This document shows positions 41,597-52,061 of a DNA stretch of 64,000 bases, one piece after another. The position numbers and the translations under genes are program-made. The stretch spans positions 96,674,905 through 96,738,904 of the forward strand of contig OY757915.1 in assembly GCA_963585895.1 (NCBI GenBank), written 5' to 3'. How positions within the stretch are numbered: the stretch's first letter is position 1; the number at the start of each line of letters is the position of its first letter. The notes beneath the pieces are model-generated. The model made no database searches. It was given only the letters and a program-made list of their open reading frames with translations, and was not told the origin of the DNA. The stretch comes from Sepioteuthis lessoniana. Taxonomy: Eukaryota; Mollusca; Cephalopoda; Myopsida; Loliginidae.

Positions 41597-42131
41597 TTTG
41601 GTTTGGTTTGGTTTTATGGTATATCAATCATTGTAAGTTATTTAATGCCCAATCTTCTCTATAAATATATATTAAATATATATCATTTGTAAACACATTT
41701 TCTTGATAGCATTTTTAAATGAGTCAAAGCTCATTCTTTTGCACACAGTTAAATGGTTCCAAGTATTGTTATGTATCACTAACGATTCAATTAATCATCA
41801 GTTATTTGTTTACACGCAGTTAAATGTAAAAACAGTTCTATTTCTAGCAATTCAATTTAGCATATGTCATTTGTTTACACTCAATCTAAATGTCAAACTG
41901 TTCTATTTGATTCACTGATAGCACCCTTTCAGATGTTACCACTCTGGGCCGGAGTGGACCAGGGAGAGATGGCAATGAAGGGGTACTCCACATTCCCCAA
42001 AGTTGCCGCATTAATGAAGCCTTACCATCAGATTGTTTTGTGTCATATCCAGGACACTTATTTGGGAGAGTCTTACCCCTCTGCAGAGAAGCAGTCGGTG
42101 TATTCTACGGCCCCAGCCGACTGGGCTACAG
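41597..42131 (-). mobile_element. Family A copy, complete, with target duplication
   Basis: Tail GGTTTGGTTTGGTTTTATGG at 41,602-41,621, 5' end at 42,131. TGTTTAGG repeats at 41,589-41,596 and 42,132-42,139. Confidence 0.9.
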
Positions 42132-42306
42132 TGTTTAGGATCAGCTTTAATAACACAACAGCAGACAATGAACGACCCATTTTTTCTTAATTTGAAAAAA
42201 TATATAAATCCTCATTTTTGGCAAAGTAATATTAAGACAAGATAGAATATCATCAGATAAATATAAATGATGTTTAACGGAAAATGAGTGAGTGCACTAT
42301 TTTTCG

Positions 42307-42346
42307 TGGCTCAGTTGGTTAGAGCGCCAGTCTAGTAAATAAACCA
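42307..42346 (+). other. tRNA 5'-half insertion, 11-bp target duplication
   Basis: TGGCTCAGTTGGTTAGAGCG then CCAGTCTAGTAAA reads as the D arm and 5' side of the anticodon arm of a tRNA, with TCTAGTAAA matching the anticodon loop of tRNA-Thr(AGT). The tRNA stops there, followed by TAAACCA. The repeat ACTATTTTTCG lies at 42,296-42,306 and 42,347-42,357, exactly flanking. Half a tRNA, so not a functional gene. Confidence 0.75.
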
Positions 42347-42357
42347 ACTATTTTTCG

Positions 42358-42592
42358 GAAGGAGTACCCGTGGTGCAGTGGCTGGCGTACTAGACTGCAA
42401 CATCGTCGTAAGTAGGTTCGAATTCCGGTGACGCATTTGCATTCACTTTCGGAATAATACCCTGGGGAAAGATATGACTCCCCAACTCCAGCTATGGGTT
42501 AAATAGTACTACCACAGATCTTCTACAAGGGTGGCTTTAGCTCGAAGGTTGATGTACTATCAAAGAAACCAAATCAAAGCAAACGAAAAAAT
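42358..42592 (+). mobile_element. SINE C copy, full length
   Basis: Head GGAGTACCCGTGGTGCAGTGG, box GGTTCGAATTCCGG, central domain ATACCCTGGGGAAAGATATG and CCAGCTATGGGTTAAATAG, tail GAAGGTTGATGTACTATCAA. Best copy for comparing C with B. Confidence 0.9.
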
Positions 42593-43857
42593 TTCTTTTT
42601 CAGTAAAAATTAGTTATATTTCATAGAATTATTTATGAATTGCAAACTTTGTTATTTTTCGGAGATGATATTTAGTTGTAATTAATATTAATAATTGTAA
42701 TCATAAAACAAATTTTCAAATTTAAAACTTAAAAGCTCCCAAGCAACCGGTTTTCATGGTCTGTTTCCATGACAATTTACGTCAACAAATTCTTTTCTCA
42801 TTTTAAAAACAACTTCGTAATATCTGATGGAGCGAAACATTTCATCAGATGAATATTTTGTTAATTTCAACAACCCCCTTTCCATTTTTCAATCATATTT
42901 CTTAATCACGTAGCTGGATATCATTATCTAAATTCTATCTATCTATCTATCTATTTGCTTTTTGGAGATATATCTCATTAAAATTGGATAGAAAGACAAT
43001 TGCTTGTATATGGATGTGAAATACGTCAAACAGACTATTTTCTTTGTTCTGAATTATTCCTGATCATATTACACCGATACGACGACTCTCTCGTCGAGGT
43101 ATTTCTCTTCCTAAACAGATTTAAGAGGGACTGACCGACTTTACAATATTTCTGTAAACTAGAAGTTAGTGTAATTAGAAACAGAAAGATAAATAAATAC
43201 AAAAATTAAAATGGCGGGAGTCACCTCCTTAGTGACGTCACGCATTACGTGGGCGACATTTTTAAGGAACGCCCGCATTTTTCGTACTCCAGATTATTAT
43301 TAGGTGCAGTTCGTCTCTTAGCAGACGGTGACAAATATTGAGTCAACTGACAAAAGTTAACATTAGTAATGGTAGTCGTTGAATTTGATTTGTATTTCTT
43401 TGAGCATTAAATCAACTGACAAGCTGAGAGGTTCCAAAGTTTGTTACTTAGGCGTGGCCCATTTTCTTTTATAGTTGAGGAAAAAAAAACAATTAACAAA
43501 TATTAACTGTCTATTATATATCAATCTCTCAGATATTTCTTCCGCGTGTGTGTGTGCGTGCGTGTATGTATGCATGTGTGTGTATGTGCATGTGTATTTA
43601 CGTGTAAGTATATATGTATGTTGGAGTATGAATGTGTGTACGTGTGTGTTCGCGTGCGTAGGCGAGCGTTCACACGCATGTGTATTTCAGTAGAAGGAAG
43701 TATAGCATAATTATTGAAGAATTTGAAAACATTATGACAACAATCCCATTGGTTCATATTTCTGCATAAATTCTATTTAAGAGACAAGGACAATATTTCT
43801 TGTAGAGTTATTGAAATCAGTGCTATAATAAGTATGTCTCACTATTTCTTGTTTATA

Positions 43858-43858
<1 letters not shown>
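42593..43858. other. Unassigned stretch
   Basis: (CTAT)n at about 42,937-42,956 and a (TG)n-like imperfect run at 43,545-43,690. GC-richer 43,200-43,300. No gene recognised. Confidence 0.5.
43233..43240 (+). promoter_or_regulatory. CRE-type TGACGTCA motif
   Basis: TGACGTCACGCA is shared with the solo LTR (44,546-44,557). It may mark a promoter or an LTR remnant; nothing further supports it. Confidence 0.3.

Positions 43859-43903
<45 letters not shown>
43859..43903. repeat. (TA)n microsatellite
   Basis: About 22 TA units. A further (TA)n at 45,079-45,090 sits at the other edge of the following LINE, consistent with insertion into a TA tract. Confidence 0.95.
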
Positions 43904-43905
<2 letters not shown>

Positions 43906-45080
43906 TGTGGTGCTGGTAGCACGGATATCCCTGACCCTCTCTCGCCACTCTTCCCTATCGTTCATCGCCCTAGGCAGGTCTTCAGGACAACATCCCGTAT
44001 CCTCACATAGCTGCTGAATGTATATTCGTGCTGGTCGTCCTGCTTTTGCACGGCCATGTGTGGGGGTCCATAAGAGTACATCTCTTATGAGTTCGTCCCT
44101 GCTTCTTCAGCAGTGTCCTGCATGTCTGGTTCGTCTAAGTTGAATAGTTTTCGTGATAGTAGGCAGGTGGCCGTACAGTTGGCGTCTTGTGGGGTGTTGC
44201 CGCCAGGACTTGTTCAAGATTGCTCGCAGTATTCTTGTGTAATTGCCGTCTAGTTTCTTCTCCAGCCGTTTTGTTAGAGTCCATGTACTGCATCCATATA
44301 GCAGTATCGATGTGACCGCTGCCTGGAAGGAACTGCGTTTCATTTTATTGGTTAGTGTTATGAAATAGCCGAGGGATTTCGGTTCATGCCTTTGAGTTTA
44401 GTTAGGCTGAGAACCTTTCGGCTCAGCACATGGGTTGGTTGGGTGGAAGATTTAAGCAGGTGTTAACGTGGGTGCGCGCGGGCGGATGGAGGTGTCACTC
44501 AGATGTCATAACAGTCCGAGACGATACTGGGTGACAAGGTGCGGGTGACGTCACGCACCGGAAGCACGCGGAAGTTTGTGTGAGAATTTGAAGAAAATAA
44601 GGGTCGAGAATTAGAGGCCAAACGAAAAGGATCGATTTTGGAGCTCGCAGACGCGAGGCGAGTTTGCGCCCTATGGGGGGGGGCGCTCGAGTTGGGGGCC
44701 AAATGAATAAGACAGCATAGAAGATTGTCTCTCTCCTCCTTACGTCGAAGCCTTTAACTCAAAGTTAATAAAAAGGTTTCGTACCTGAACAAGAAGTCTT
44801 TACGTGTTTTCGAATTCCGAGATTCTTATGTCCTTTATATATTTTATAGTAATGAACATTACATGTCTATTTCGCACATGGCCATATTCGTGTATATGGC
44901 TACGCAACATTAGGTCTGATTTCCATATAATCGATAGCCAATTGATAGCTGTCCATGCTTTCGTTAACCTCGTGTCGATGTCCTTTTCGTTTGATGCGAC
45001 GCTGCTTCCTAGGTAAGTGAATTTGTCTACTAGTTTAAGAGGGGTTCCGTCTAGAGTGGAAATGTTCCCCGTTTGATTAT
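43904..45080 (-). pseudogene. APE-LINE 3' fragment split by a solo LTR
   Basis: From 45,080 down to 44,910 it encodes LKLVDKFTYLGSSVASNEKD, TRLTKAWTAINWLSIIWKSD. From 44,355 to 43,904 it encodes FQAAVTSILLYGCSTWTLTK, KKLDGNYTRILRAILNKSW, RRTRHAGHC and, after a stop, the C-terminal end. 5'-truncated, not inverted. A 554-bp solo LTR lies between the parts. Confidence 0.92.
44356..44909. mobile_element. Solo LTR, 554 bp, 4-bp target duplication
   Basis: Begins TGTTATGAAATAGCC and ends GGCTACGCAACA. TTAG flanks both sides (44,352-44,355 and 44,910-44,913), and removing it restores the LINE sequence (ATTGGTTAGGTCTG, as at 28,235-28,255). Contains a CRE-type TGACGTCA (44,546-44,553) and AATAAA at about 44,769. 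Strikingly GC-rich in 44,460-44,700. Confidence 0.93.
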
Positions 45081-45263
45081 ATATATATATGAAAAACAAA
45101 ATATTGTTATAAAATGTTTTATATATCCTCATGTTTTGGTTTAATCAACTATCATCGGGATAGTATTTTGCTGTTTACTATTTCATTCCCCAAAATGTTT
45201 TCCAATCAAAAATGAAAATAAAAATTTTAAAAAAATCATTGCATTCCTCAACGTTATCATGCT
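45081..45263. other. Unassigned stretch
   Basis: AT-rich, nothing recognised. Confidence 0.4.
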
Positions 45264-45600
45264 TCAATTTTGTTCTTAGCTGACATCACTTTTGAGTCTT
45301 AGAAAAAAAAAATTACCTCTTTAGTCCCAGATTATTCTCTAAGTCTGAACTTCCCCCCTCAAAAAACAAAAAACAAAACAAAACTAACAAAAAAACCAGC
45401 AACAAAATTATTGACTCTAACTATCATTATTAAGATATAATGAATAAAACTAATTCATATAATAGATATTGTATCGATTTTGTTAATATGTTTGAGCTCC
45501 TGCAACAAATCTATAAAACAACAAAATTATTGAATTTAAGAAGCCATTTGATAAATTTTCGAACTCAAATAGTGACGTCAGCTAAGAACAAAATTGGAAT
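45264..45600. mobile_element. Foldback/MITE candidate
   Basis: About 33-bp terminal inverted repeats: left TTCAATTTTGTTCTTAGCTG..., right ...CAGCTAAGAACAAAATTGGAA. The interior is AT-rich with two AACAAAATTATTGA words. No clear target duplication. Confidence 0.55.
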
Positions 45601-45725
45601 ATGTATATATATATATATATAAGTGTGAAAAAATAGACACATAAACGTTAAATAAATTCTATGAATATGTTAATCCTGGCCAGTATCGGTTACCTTCAGG
45701 GTTATTTATTTCAATATGTGAACTA

Positions 45726-45726
<1 letters not shown>

Positions 45727-45775
<49 letters not shown>
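45727..45775. repeat. (TA)n microsatellite
   Basis: About 24 TA units. Confidence 0.95.
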
Positions 45776-45779
<4 letters not shown>

Positions 45780-46298
45780 CACGAATTCAAATTGTCGAGA
45801 TACCATAAATATTTATCTTGTGAAGATAATTTGCACATCCCTTTAGCGTGCTACATGATAGTTCCAGAAACCTCTTCGCAACCTCTTTTCAGCTTTTGTC
45901 TTTGACTAGTCGAGACTTTGTCTCTGACCAGTCCTAGGAACGGCGAAGATATATTACCGACACTCGTCAAGTAAGCTTTTTTCGTTTTTTTTTTTACCCC
46001 TTCTACATACTGCTGGTCCATGGGACAATATATGCATGTTGTTGGGACTCGTTTGAATATTTTTTCTTGCTAATACCTCCTACATGTCAAATATCGAATT
46101 TTCTTGCATGTGTAATTGAGCTTATTTTCTCTATTCTTCCGTTGTGTTCAGTATTTGTATATCACAGATATACTAATGCTAATATTGGTCCTTTGTGTTT
46201 GAGGACCCGACAAAACATTTTTCCAACCAACAAGCATTCTAATAAAACTAAGAATTACATTCTAAAAAAAAACTTTTAGTGATTTTAAAATTTAGAGC
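45776..46298. other. Unassigned stretch
   Basis: A 70-codon open frame at 46,067-46,279 has no recognisable similarity. Nothing else seen. Confidence 0.45.
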
Positions 46299-46317
46299 AT
46301 TAATAGCAACTTTTATA

Positions 46318-46609
46318 CTATTTACCAACCCCTCCGCTCGGGCAGGATATGACACAAGGTCAGTTTTTAAGCGGAGTTTAACAGGTTTGAATTCAGAGTT
46401 GTCCTTCTCCTAGACTAGTTGCCTAACCAAGGCTGAAGAACCCAGTATGTCCTACTATTTACCCATAGCTGGAGGGAGAATAATTGGATTCATACCTTTC
46501 CCAAGGGTATTAGTGCTATGTGAAATGCAATCAGTCTCGTATAGGATTTGAACTCGTGTCGCCGAGTCCATTTCCTACGACGATAACGACTACACCACGG
46601 GCACCTCCA
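46318..46609 (-). mobile_element. SINE B, 19-bp target duplication
   Basis: Full-length copy. Plus-strand words CAACCCCTCCGCTCGGGCAGG, CATACCTTTCCCAAGGGTATT, GATTTGAACTCGTGTCGCC and ACACCACGGGCACCTCC. Perfect 19-bp repeat ATTAATAGCAACTTTTATA at 46,299-46,317 and 46,610-46,628. Confidence 0.96.
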
Positions 46610-46647
46610 ATTAATAGCAACTTTTATAGAAATAATAAAGATAGGGA

Positions 46648-46880
46648 GGGGTGTCCCCCATGGCGTAGTGATTAACGTGCTGGATTTCGATATCGTAGTA
46701 GGCGAGTTCGAACTCCACTCGCGCTAGTACTTTTGGATGAATACCGTTGGGAAACATATCAACCTCCTTATTCCCCTAGCTATGGATTGAATTGTACCTC
46801 TTCTGGTCTTCTACAAGGATGACTTTGGCATTAGATCACTCACGAAGGCTGATACGCCATTGAAATAAAGAAACCTAATA
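46648..46880 (+). mobile_element. SINE C copy
   Basis: Head GTCCCCCATGGCGTAGTG, box GAGTTCGAACTCC, central ATACCGTTGGGAAACATATC, tail GGCATTAGATCACTCACGAAGG then ATACGCCATTG. Confidence 0.88.
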
Positions 46881-46911
46881 AAAATAAATGAAATATAACC
46901 TAACGATTTAT

Positions 46912-47895
46912 TTATTTATTATCATTTACTCCTTGAGAGTTTTCCACAACAGTTTTAGCGGATGGTTTCTCACTGGAGTTTGAGTGACGGCAAGTCTCCT
47001 CAAGTCTCTAGGACTCGTCTCAGGATTCTGGCCGTTCTCAGCAATGCTGTCATTTTAATAGTCTCTACCCGTCCGCCAACCTCCAAGTCCTCCAGACCTT
47101 TAAATAATCCTTTAGTTATTGTGCCAAAAGCACCAATCACAATTGGCACAATCATCACTTTCATGTTCCACAGCTTTTTCAATTCTCTAGCAAGATCGAG
47201 GTACTTATCCTTCTTTGCACATTCCTTCAGATTTATTCTGTGGTCCGCCGGGACAGAAAAGTCGACAATTTTTCAAATTCTCTTCTTTTCGTGGATTATT
47301 ATAAGTTCTTCTCTTCTAGCCGGGATCAGGTGATCCGTTTGTATGTTAAAGTCCCATAGGAGTTTATGTGTGTCATTTTCTAGGACAGGTGCTGGGTTGT
47401 GCAAATACCATTTGTTGGTATGGTCAAATTTTAATTTCAGTAGATCACCTTGCCGACCCAGTCGTGTCTCGCCTTATACTCCCTCTGTGCAAATTTGCTG
47501 CATTCGCTTATTATGTGATTGATCGTTTCGTCTCTATCACTGCATTGCCTACATTTCCTATTTTGTTTCGTCTTATCTATTCTCGCTTTGACATGATTGG
47601 TTCTTATGGCGTTGTCATGTACTGCTATTAAGAGAGATTCCGTTTCTCTCTTAAGGTTTCCTTTTCTTAGCCAGATCCAGGTTTTCTGGCGTGAAATGTT
47701 GTTTATTAGTCGTTTAAAGCGACGATAGAGCTGTTTTCCCCCATTTTTGTTTCCTAGTTGTTGTCATTCTATCGTCTATCGTGTTGTCCGTATCGTTTCT
47801 GATGGCTGTAATTAGTCTTCGTTCGTGTTTTTCTATGTAGTCTTCGAGCCGTTATATCGATGCGTCAACGCTGTCTTCGATGCTGGCAAGTCCTA
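46912..47895 (-). pseudogene. RLE-LINE 3' half
   Basis: One of the better copies. In minus order: G-L-A-S-I-E-D and R-L-E-D-Y-like region (47,890-47,830), a basic stretch with lysine/arginine, a CCHC knuckle around 47,545-47,490 (C-R-Q-C-S-D-R-D-E-T-I-N-H-I-I-S-E-C), the endonuclease (47,400-47,240) and the C-terminal block KLWNMKVMIVPIVIGAFGT (about 47,175-47,120), then a (AAATAA)n tail at 46,905-46,926. Frameshifts remain in the endonuclease. Confidence 0.9.
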
Positions 47896-48281
47896 TTATT
47901 CATTCATTCATTCATTCTTTATCTAAGAAAAAATTGCTTCATAGATGGTGAGGGGTTTGGTTTACAATAAGGTTAATGCTGTTGGTTTGTGAGAATCTCA
48001 AGGTTGAGAATAATTAGACAAATGAACAAACAAGCAAAAACAGGTTATTATAAAATAAGATTAAAAAAGAATAATAAAACATATTCATTCATTTTCAATC
48101 TTATTTTTCCAATAACTTGTTTACTTTTTTGATAAGCGATTTGTGAATCAGCAAATTAGCTATTCCAGTTAGAAAAAAAAAGCTATTCAAAAATTGTTTG
48201 AGGCGAAAAGAAGCAGTTTTTTTGGACACACAATTTCATGTAGAACCAAGAGCTGGGACAGGACAAACAGAATGACTCGGC

Positions 48282-48321
<40 letters not shown>

Positions 48322-48374
48322 ACAGTGTATGGTTGTCACTATCTCACTTGGTAGGTTTGTGGCAGAATAAATGC

Positions 48375-48442
<68 letters not shown>
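47896..48442. other. Unassigned, with (ATTC)n and (TA)n
   Basis: (ATTC)5 at 47,897-47,917; (TA)n at 48,287-48,319 and 48,378-48,442. No gene recognised. Confidence 0.5.
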
Positions 48443-48447
<5 letters not shown>

Positions 48448-48693
48448 AAGTATTATTTGGTCCAGTTAAACCGGAGTTGGGAGTAATTCCATCAGGACAA
48501 GAAATTCTTCTATCCCCTCCCACCCTTCTTTCCTGTGTCTATTCTGATTTATTTTATCCATAAGATATGAAGAGTCCTGTTAATTTTTTTTTCGTTTTTT
48601 TTTATTCTATCAAAAACACATAACATGATGGAAATAAATTTATAATCCTAATGTGACCGGTTTGTGTTTTTTCTTAATGAATATATATATACG
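48443..48693 (+). repeat. Repeat F, copy 1
   Basis: GGTCCAGTTAAACCGGAGTT, GGAGTAATTCCATCAGGAC, CCTAATGTGACCGGTTTG. An inverted copy lies at 53,330-53,662. Both are edged by (TA)n. Class unknown. Confidence 0.8.
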
Positions 48694-49071
48694 GAGAGGT
48701 TCTGAAAAGTTCTCATCGTCTTAGAAGGATATGAGGGAATGAAAAGTAAAAAGCATAGAATGTACATACTATTTCATATATATTCATTCCACTGTTCAAC
48801 ATATTTGCCAATTCGTTACTCAAGTTTCTTTCGTCCCAATAGAAATAATTATGAAATACTCAGTAGATTTTTTTACTCCTTTTGAAATAGAAACATGTGT
48901 ATCATCATTGACCGTGGTTACTATTGAAATTCAACAGATTCAAGGGTTATCTTGGCGTTATTTAATAAATCTAACTTTTTCCTTATGCTATTGAGGTATT
49001 CATGGAAGATCAAAATCACTAAAAGTAGCATTGCATCAAACGCTATCTCTTTCTTTCTTTTTTTTTTTATA
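48694..49071. other. Unassigned stretch
   Basis: No gene or repeat recognised. Confidence 0.5.
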
Positions 49072-49230
49072 TTTAAAGTCAAAGGAATCCTTGTAGAAGA
49101 ACAGCAGTGATACTATTTAACCCCTAACTAAGGGGGTTAATATCTTTCTGAAAGTGAACGTAATAGCGTGACTGCCATTTGAACCTGCTTACTTCGGGAC
49201 CGAAGTCCAGTACTTGTGTTAAGACGTCGT
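49072..49230 (-). mobile_element. SINE C fragment
   Basis: GAACAGCAGTGATACTATTT, GAAAGTGAACGTAATAGCG and the box reverse GCCATTTGAACCTGC. Tail and head ends are lost. Confidence 0.75.
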
Positions 49231-49825
49231 TTATTTTCATTCTATCTCATTACTTCCTTTTTTTTTTCAAATCACTTTTAATCGTTTATTCTCTCATTAA
49301 AATTATTCGAATCGTTTTTATACCGCCTCTCCGCCACGCTTCCATTTTTTATGCCTTTATTCTATTTAATATCATTGTTTATCAATCGCCTAATGTAGAC
49401 ATTTGAGTGAATTCTTCAAAAGACTTTCTTCCTAGTCACCTGTAGCGTCCAAGCGTTTGCAACAGATATGCTGTCATCACTCACCTGCAAAACGTACTGG
49501 GTCACATTTTTAACGACTCATGTCCAAATGCCATTATAATTTGAAAAGACCACTTGTTAAATAATTTACCTTTGCACGTACGCGTGTGAAACACACACAC
49601 ACACACACACAGTTTATGCCCGTACTTGCGCATATTTTTGTAAATGTAAAGATGTTTTATTCGTATTATAAAGAATAAAGCTAGCAAGGTTTAAATAATA
49701 AGTATTGAAGGAAATGGGTGCCGGTCCAGTGGTAATAGAAGTATTAAAAATGAAGTCAATGCATTGTGTTTTTTTAATACATGTACTATTTAATCACAAA
49801 TTCAGATATAAAATTCCTGCATTAA
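49231..49825. other. Unassigned, with (CA)n
   Basis: (CA)n at 49,590-49,612. No gene recognised. Confidence 0.5.
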
Positions 49826-50072
49826 GTATGTATTTACCTAAACCATCCATCACGGACAGGATGGGACATTAAGTCTGTTTTAAACGGACTACAAGTGATG
49901 TGAATTCAGTTTCCTTCTCCCAGATCGGTTGCTTTACAAATTCTAAAGAGTTCGCGCTACATTACTATTTACCCATAGCAGAGGTGGAGAGAGAAAAGAT
50001 AAGATTCATGCCTTTTCCAAGGACATTATGAAGTAAAACGTAAAGAGTTTTGCCTAGGGTAGAAACTTGATT
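49826..50072 (-). mobile_element. SINE B copy, old
   Basis: TTTACCTAAACCATCCATCACGG (3' end reverse), CCCATAGCAGAGGTGGAG and ATGCCTTTTCCAAGGACATT. The head is cut by the A copy that follows. Confidence 0.7.
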
Positions 50073-50608
50073 GGTTTGGTTTGGTTTGGTTTTATAGCAT
50101 ATCAACCATCGTAAGTTATTCAATGCCTCTTTATACATGAATACCAAATATATATGATTTGTAAACACATTTTTAAACCAAGCCTAAGCTCATTCTTTTG
50201 CACATAGTTAAATGGTTAGTATTGCTATGTAATAGAATTGCTATGTAATAAGTAACACTCTAACACCAGTCATTTGTTTACACACAGTTAAATGATCAAG
50301 CAGTTTTATTTCTCACAACTCAGTTTAGCATTATTCATTTGTTTGTACTCAGTTTAAATGTCAAACTTCTATTTTATTCATAGATAGGACCCTATTAGGT
50401 GCTACCACACCGGGACAGAGTGGATCGGGGAGCGATGGCAATAAAAGGGGTACTCCGCATTCCCCAAAGCTCCAGCATCACTGGAGCCTCACCATCAGAT
50501 TGTTAAGTATCATATCCAGGACACTTGTTGGTGGTGGTGGGGGGCGAGTCTTACCCCTCTGCAGAAATGCAGTCGGTGTATTCAACAGTCCAAGCCGACT
50601 GGGCTGTA
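50073..50608 (-). mobile_element. Family A copy, complete
   Basis: Tail GGTTTGGTTTGGTTTGG at 50,077 and 5' end near 50,607 (complement of AGTCCAAGCCGACTGGGC). Confidence 0.88.
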
Positions 50609-51282
50609 GACTTTAGTCCATTTGTTACATAGCCTTTTCTTTTTACTCTTTGGTTTTTCTCTTACTCGAGCTCTATCTGACATTATGCGGCTTCTACGTT
50701 CGTTTGCCGATCTATACCCTTCCCTTCGTTTGTCACTGTGTCCCTCTTTTATTGTCCCCCGTCATCTTGGTTGTTGTCATTGCCTCATGTATCTCTGAGT
50801 CTCCTCTTGTCGTCTTGTTCACTGCTCTATCCTCAACTGTCTTAATACTTCTTTGCTGGGATACCAACAACGCGGACAACATTCTTATGAGCATATTTCA
50901 ATTTTACAAAACCGCGCAGCCTTTGGGCAGAGTTGAGAATGCAGGTGGAACGCAAACATTCCGTTCAAAGTTCCTCCGCAACTGATTTGCTTATTTCTTC
51001 TAAACTTTTTAGAACCATTTTGATTACCTGATTGAAACGATCTAATTGGAGCCGTAATCTGAAATTGATCAGACATAAGGAGGGCTGAGGGTGCCTAAAA
51101 GGTCCAGAACTTAATTAACCACACCCCTAGCAAGTTGATATAGGTCATCGCCGTGCAACTCGAGATGGCTGATTCCATTAGTAGATGTCTAGTGCACGAT
51201 GACATCAGATACAAATACTTAGAGTTTAGAAGATAGAATTTTAATAATTATATCCCCCCTAATACGATATACCGTAGTTATT
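50609..51282. other. Unassigned, hydrophobic open frame
   Basis: A 111-codon frame at 50,650-50,985 is rich in leucine, valine and serine and lies in a C/T-rich tract. No family recognised and no splice or start context stands out, so I do not call it a gene. Confidence 0.35.
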
Positions 51283-51400
51283 CTGATTTCGATCCCTTGG
51301 ATGACTACCTTTGGGGCGTCGTCGAGATGAAGATCAAACAGCAGCTCCACATTACCAAGGATTCTTTGAAGACTTTCAGTGTGTACGTAATGGTCAGCAT
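51283..51400 (+). pseudogene. Mariner-like transposase C-terminal scrap
   Basis: Plus-strand FDPLDDYLWGVVEMKIKQQL, then H-I-T-K-D-S-L-K. This is the region around the last catalytic aspartate in mariner-like enzymes (D-P-L-D-Y-Y-x-W-G type). Only about 40 codons remain; the family is close to that at 29,585-30,252. Confidence 0.65.
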
Positions 51401-51549
51401 GCAGTGATTTCTATGGTGGCATGTAGGCCATTCTCAAAACTAAGGGGGTGTTGATTGAATACCCTTTCTAATTCGTGTACAACCATTAAAAATATATATA
51501 CTGATTTTTTTTTCAATTAAATTATTTTAGTGTTCTTCATATTATGTTT
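51401..51549. other. Unassigned stretch
   Basis: Nothing recognised. Confidence 0.4.
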
Positions 51550-51745
51550 TGTTCTCAAGTGGGTTGAGCGTTCAATCCAAGATCGAGTCATACCAAAGAT
51601 TAAAAAAATGGTACTTGATGCCTCCTTGCTTAACGCTCAGTGGAGCAATCCAAGGAAAGCAGTTGCGACCTCCCTATACATCTCCCTGCAATAGCTAATG
51701 AAAAGGGAGCTTTTGATTATGGTCGCCAACTTTACTTATATATAT
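51550..51745 (+). mobile_element. SINE D copy with internal deletion
   Basis: GTTCAATCCAAGATCGAGTC (box region), ATGGTACTTGATGCCTCC, then a deletion joins ACGCTCAG to TGGAGCAATCC, losing about 40 bp; end GGTCGCCAACTTTACTTA followed by (TA)n. Confidence 0.82.
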
Positions 51746-51792
51746 ATATATATATATATACATACTGGAGGTGTTTATACATTGTTAAATAT

Positions 51793-52060
51793 TTTGGAGA
51801 TGTTCGAGCTGTAATGGATACCGTAGTAGGAAATGAGCACAACGACACGAGTTCAAATCCTGGACGTGGCTGTTTGCATTTCGCATTGCGTTAATACTCT
51901 TGGGAAAGGTATGAATCCAACTATTGTCTCACCAGCTGTAGATAAATAGTAGGGCAGACTGAGTTCTTTAACCTCGGTATGGCAACTGGTCTAGGAATAC
52001 TCTGAATTCAAACCTGCTCGTGTCGCAACCTGCTCTTGCAAAGCGGTTGATAAATATATA
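51793..52060 (+). mobile_element. SINE B copy
   Basis: GTTCGAGCTGTAATGGATACC head, GAGTTCAAATCCTGGACG box, CTTGGGAAAGGTATGAATCC core and a shortened 3' end. Confidence 0.85.
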
Positions 52061-52061
52061 T

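Noticed and set aside
42307-42346. A functional tRNA gene
   Set aside because: Only the 5' half is present; no T arm, acceptor pairing or terminator.
43475-43757. Cysteine/valine-rich and histidine-rich frames
   Set aside because: Translations of an imperfect (TG)n run.
50650-50985. 111-codon hydrophobic frame as a membrane protein
   Set aside because: Lies in a C/T-rich tract that favours leucine, serine and valine codons; no family resemblance, no supporting context.
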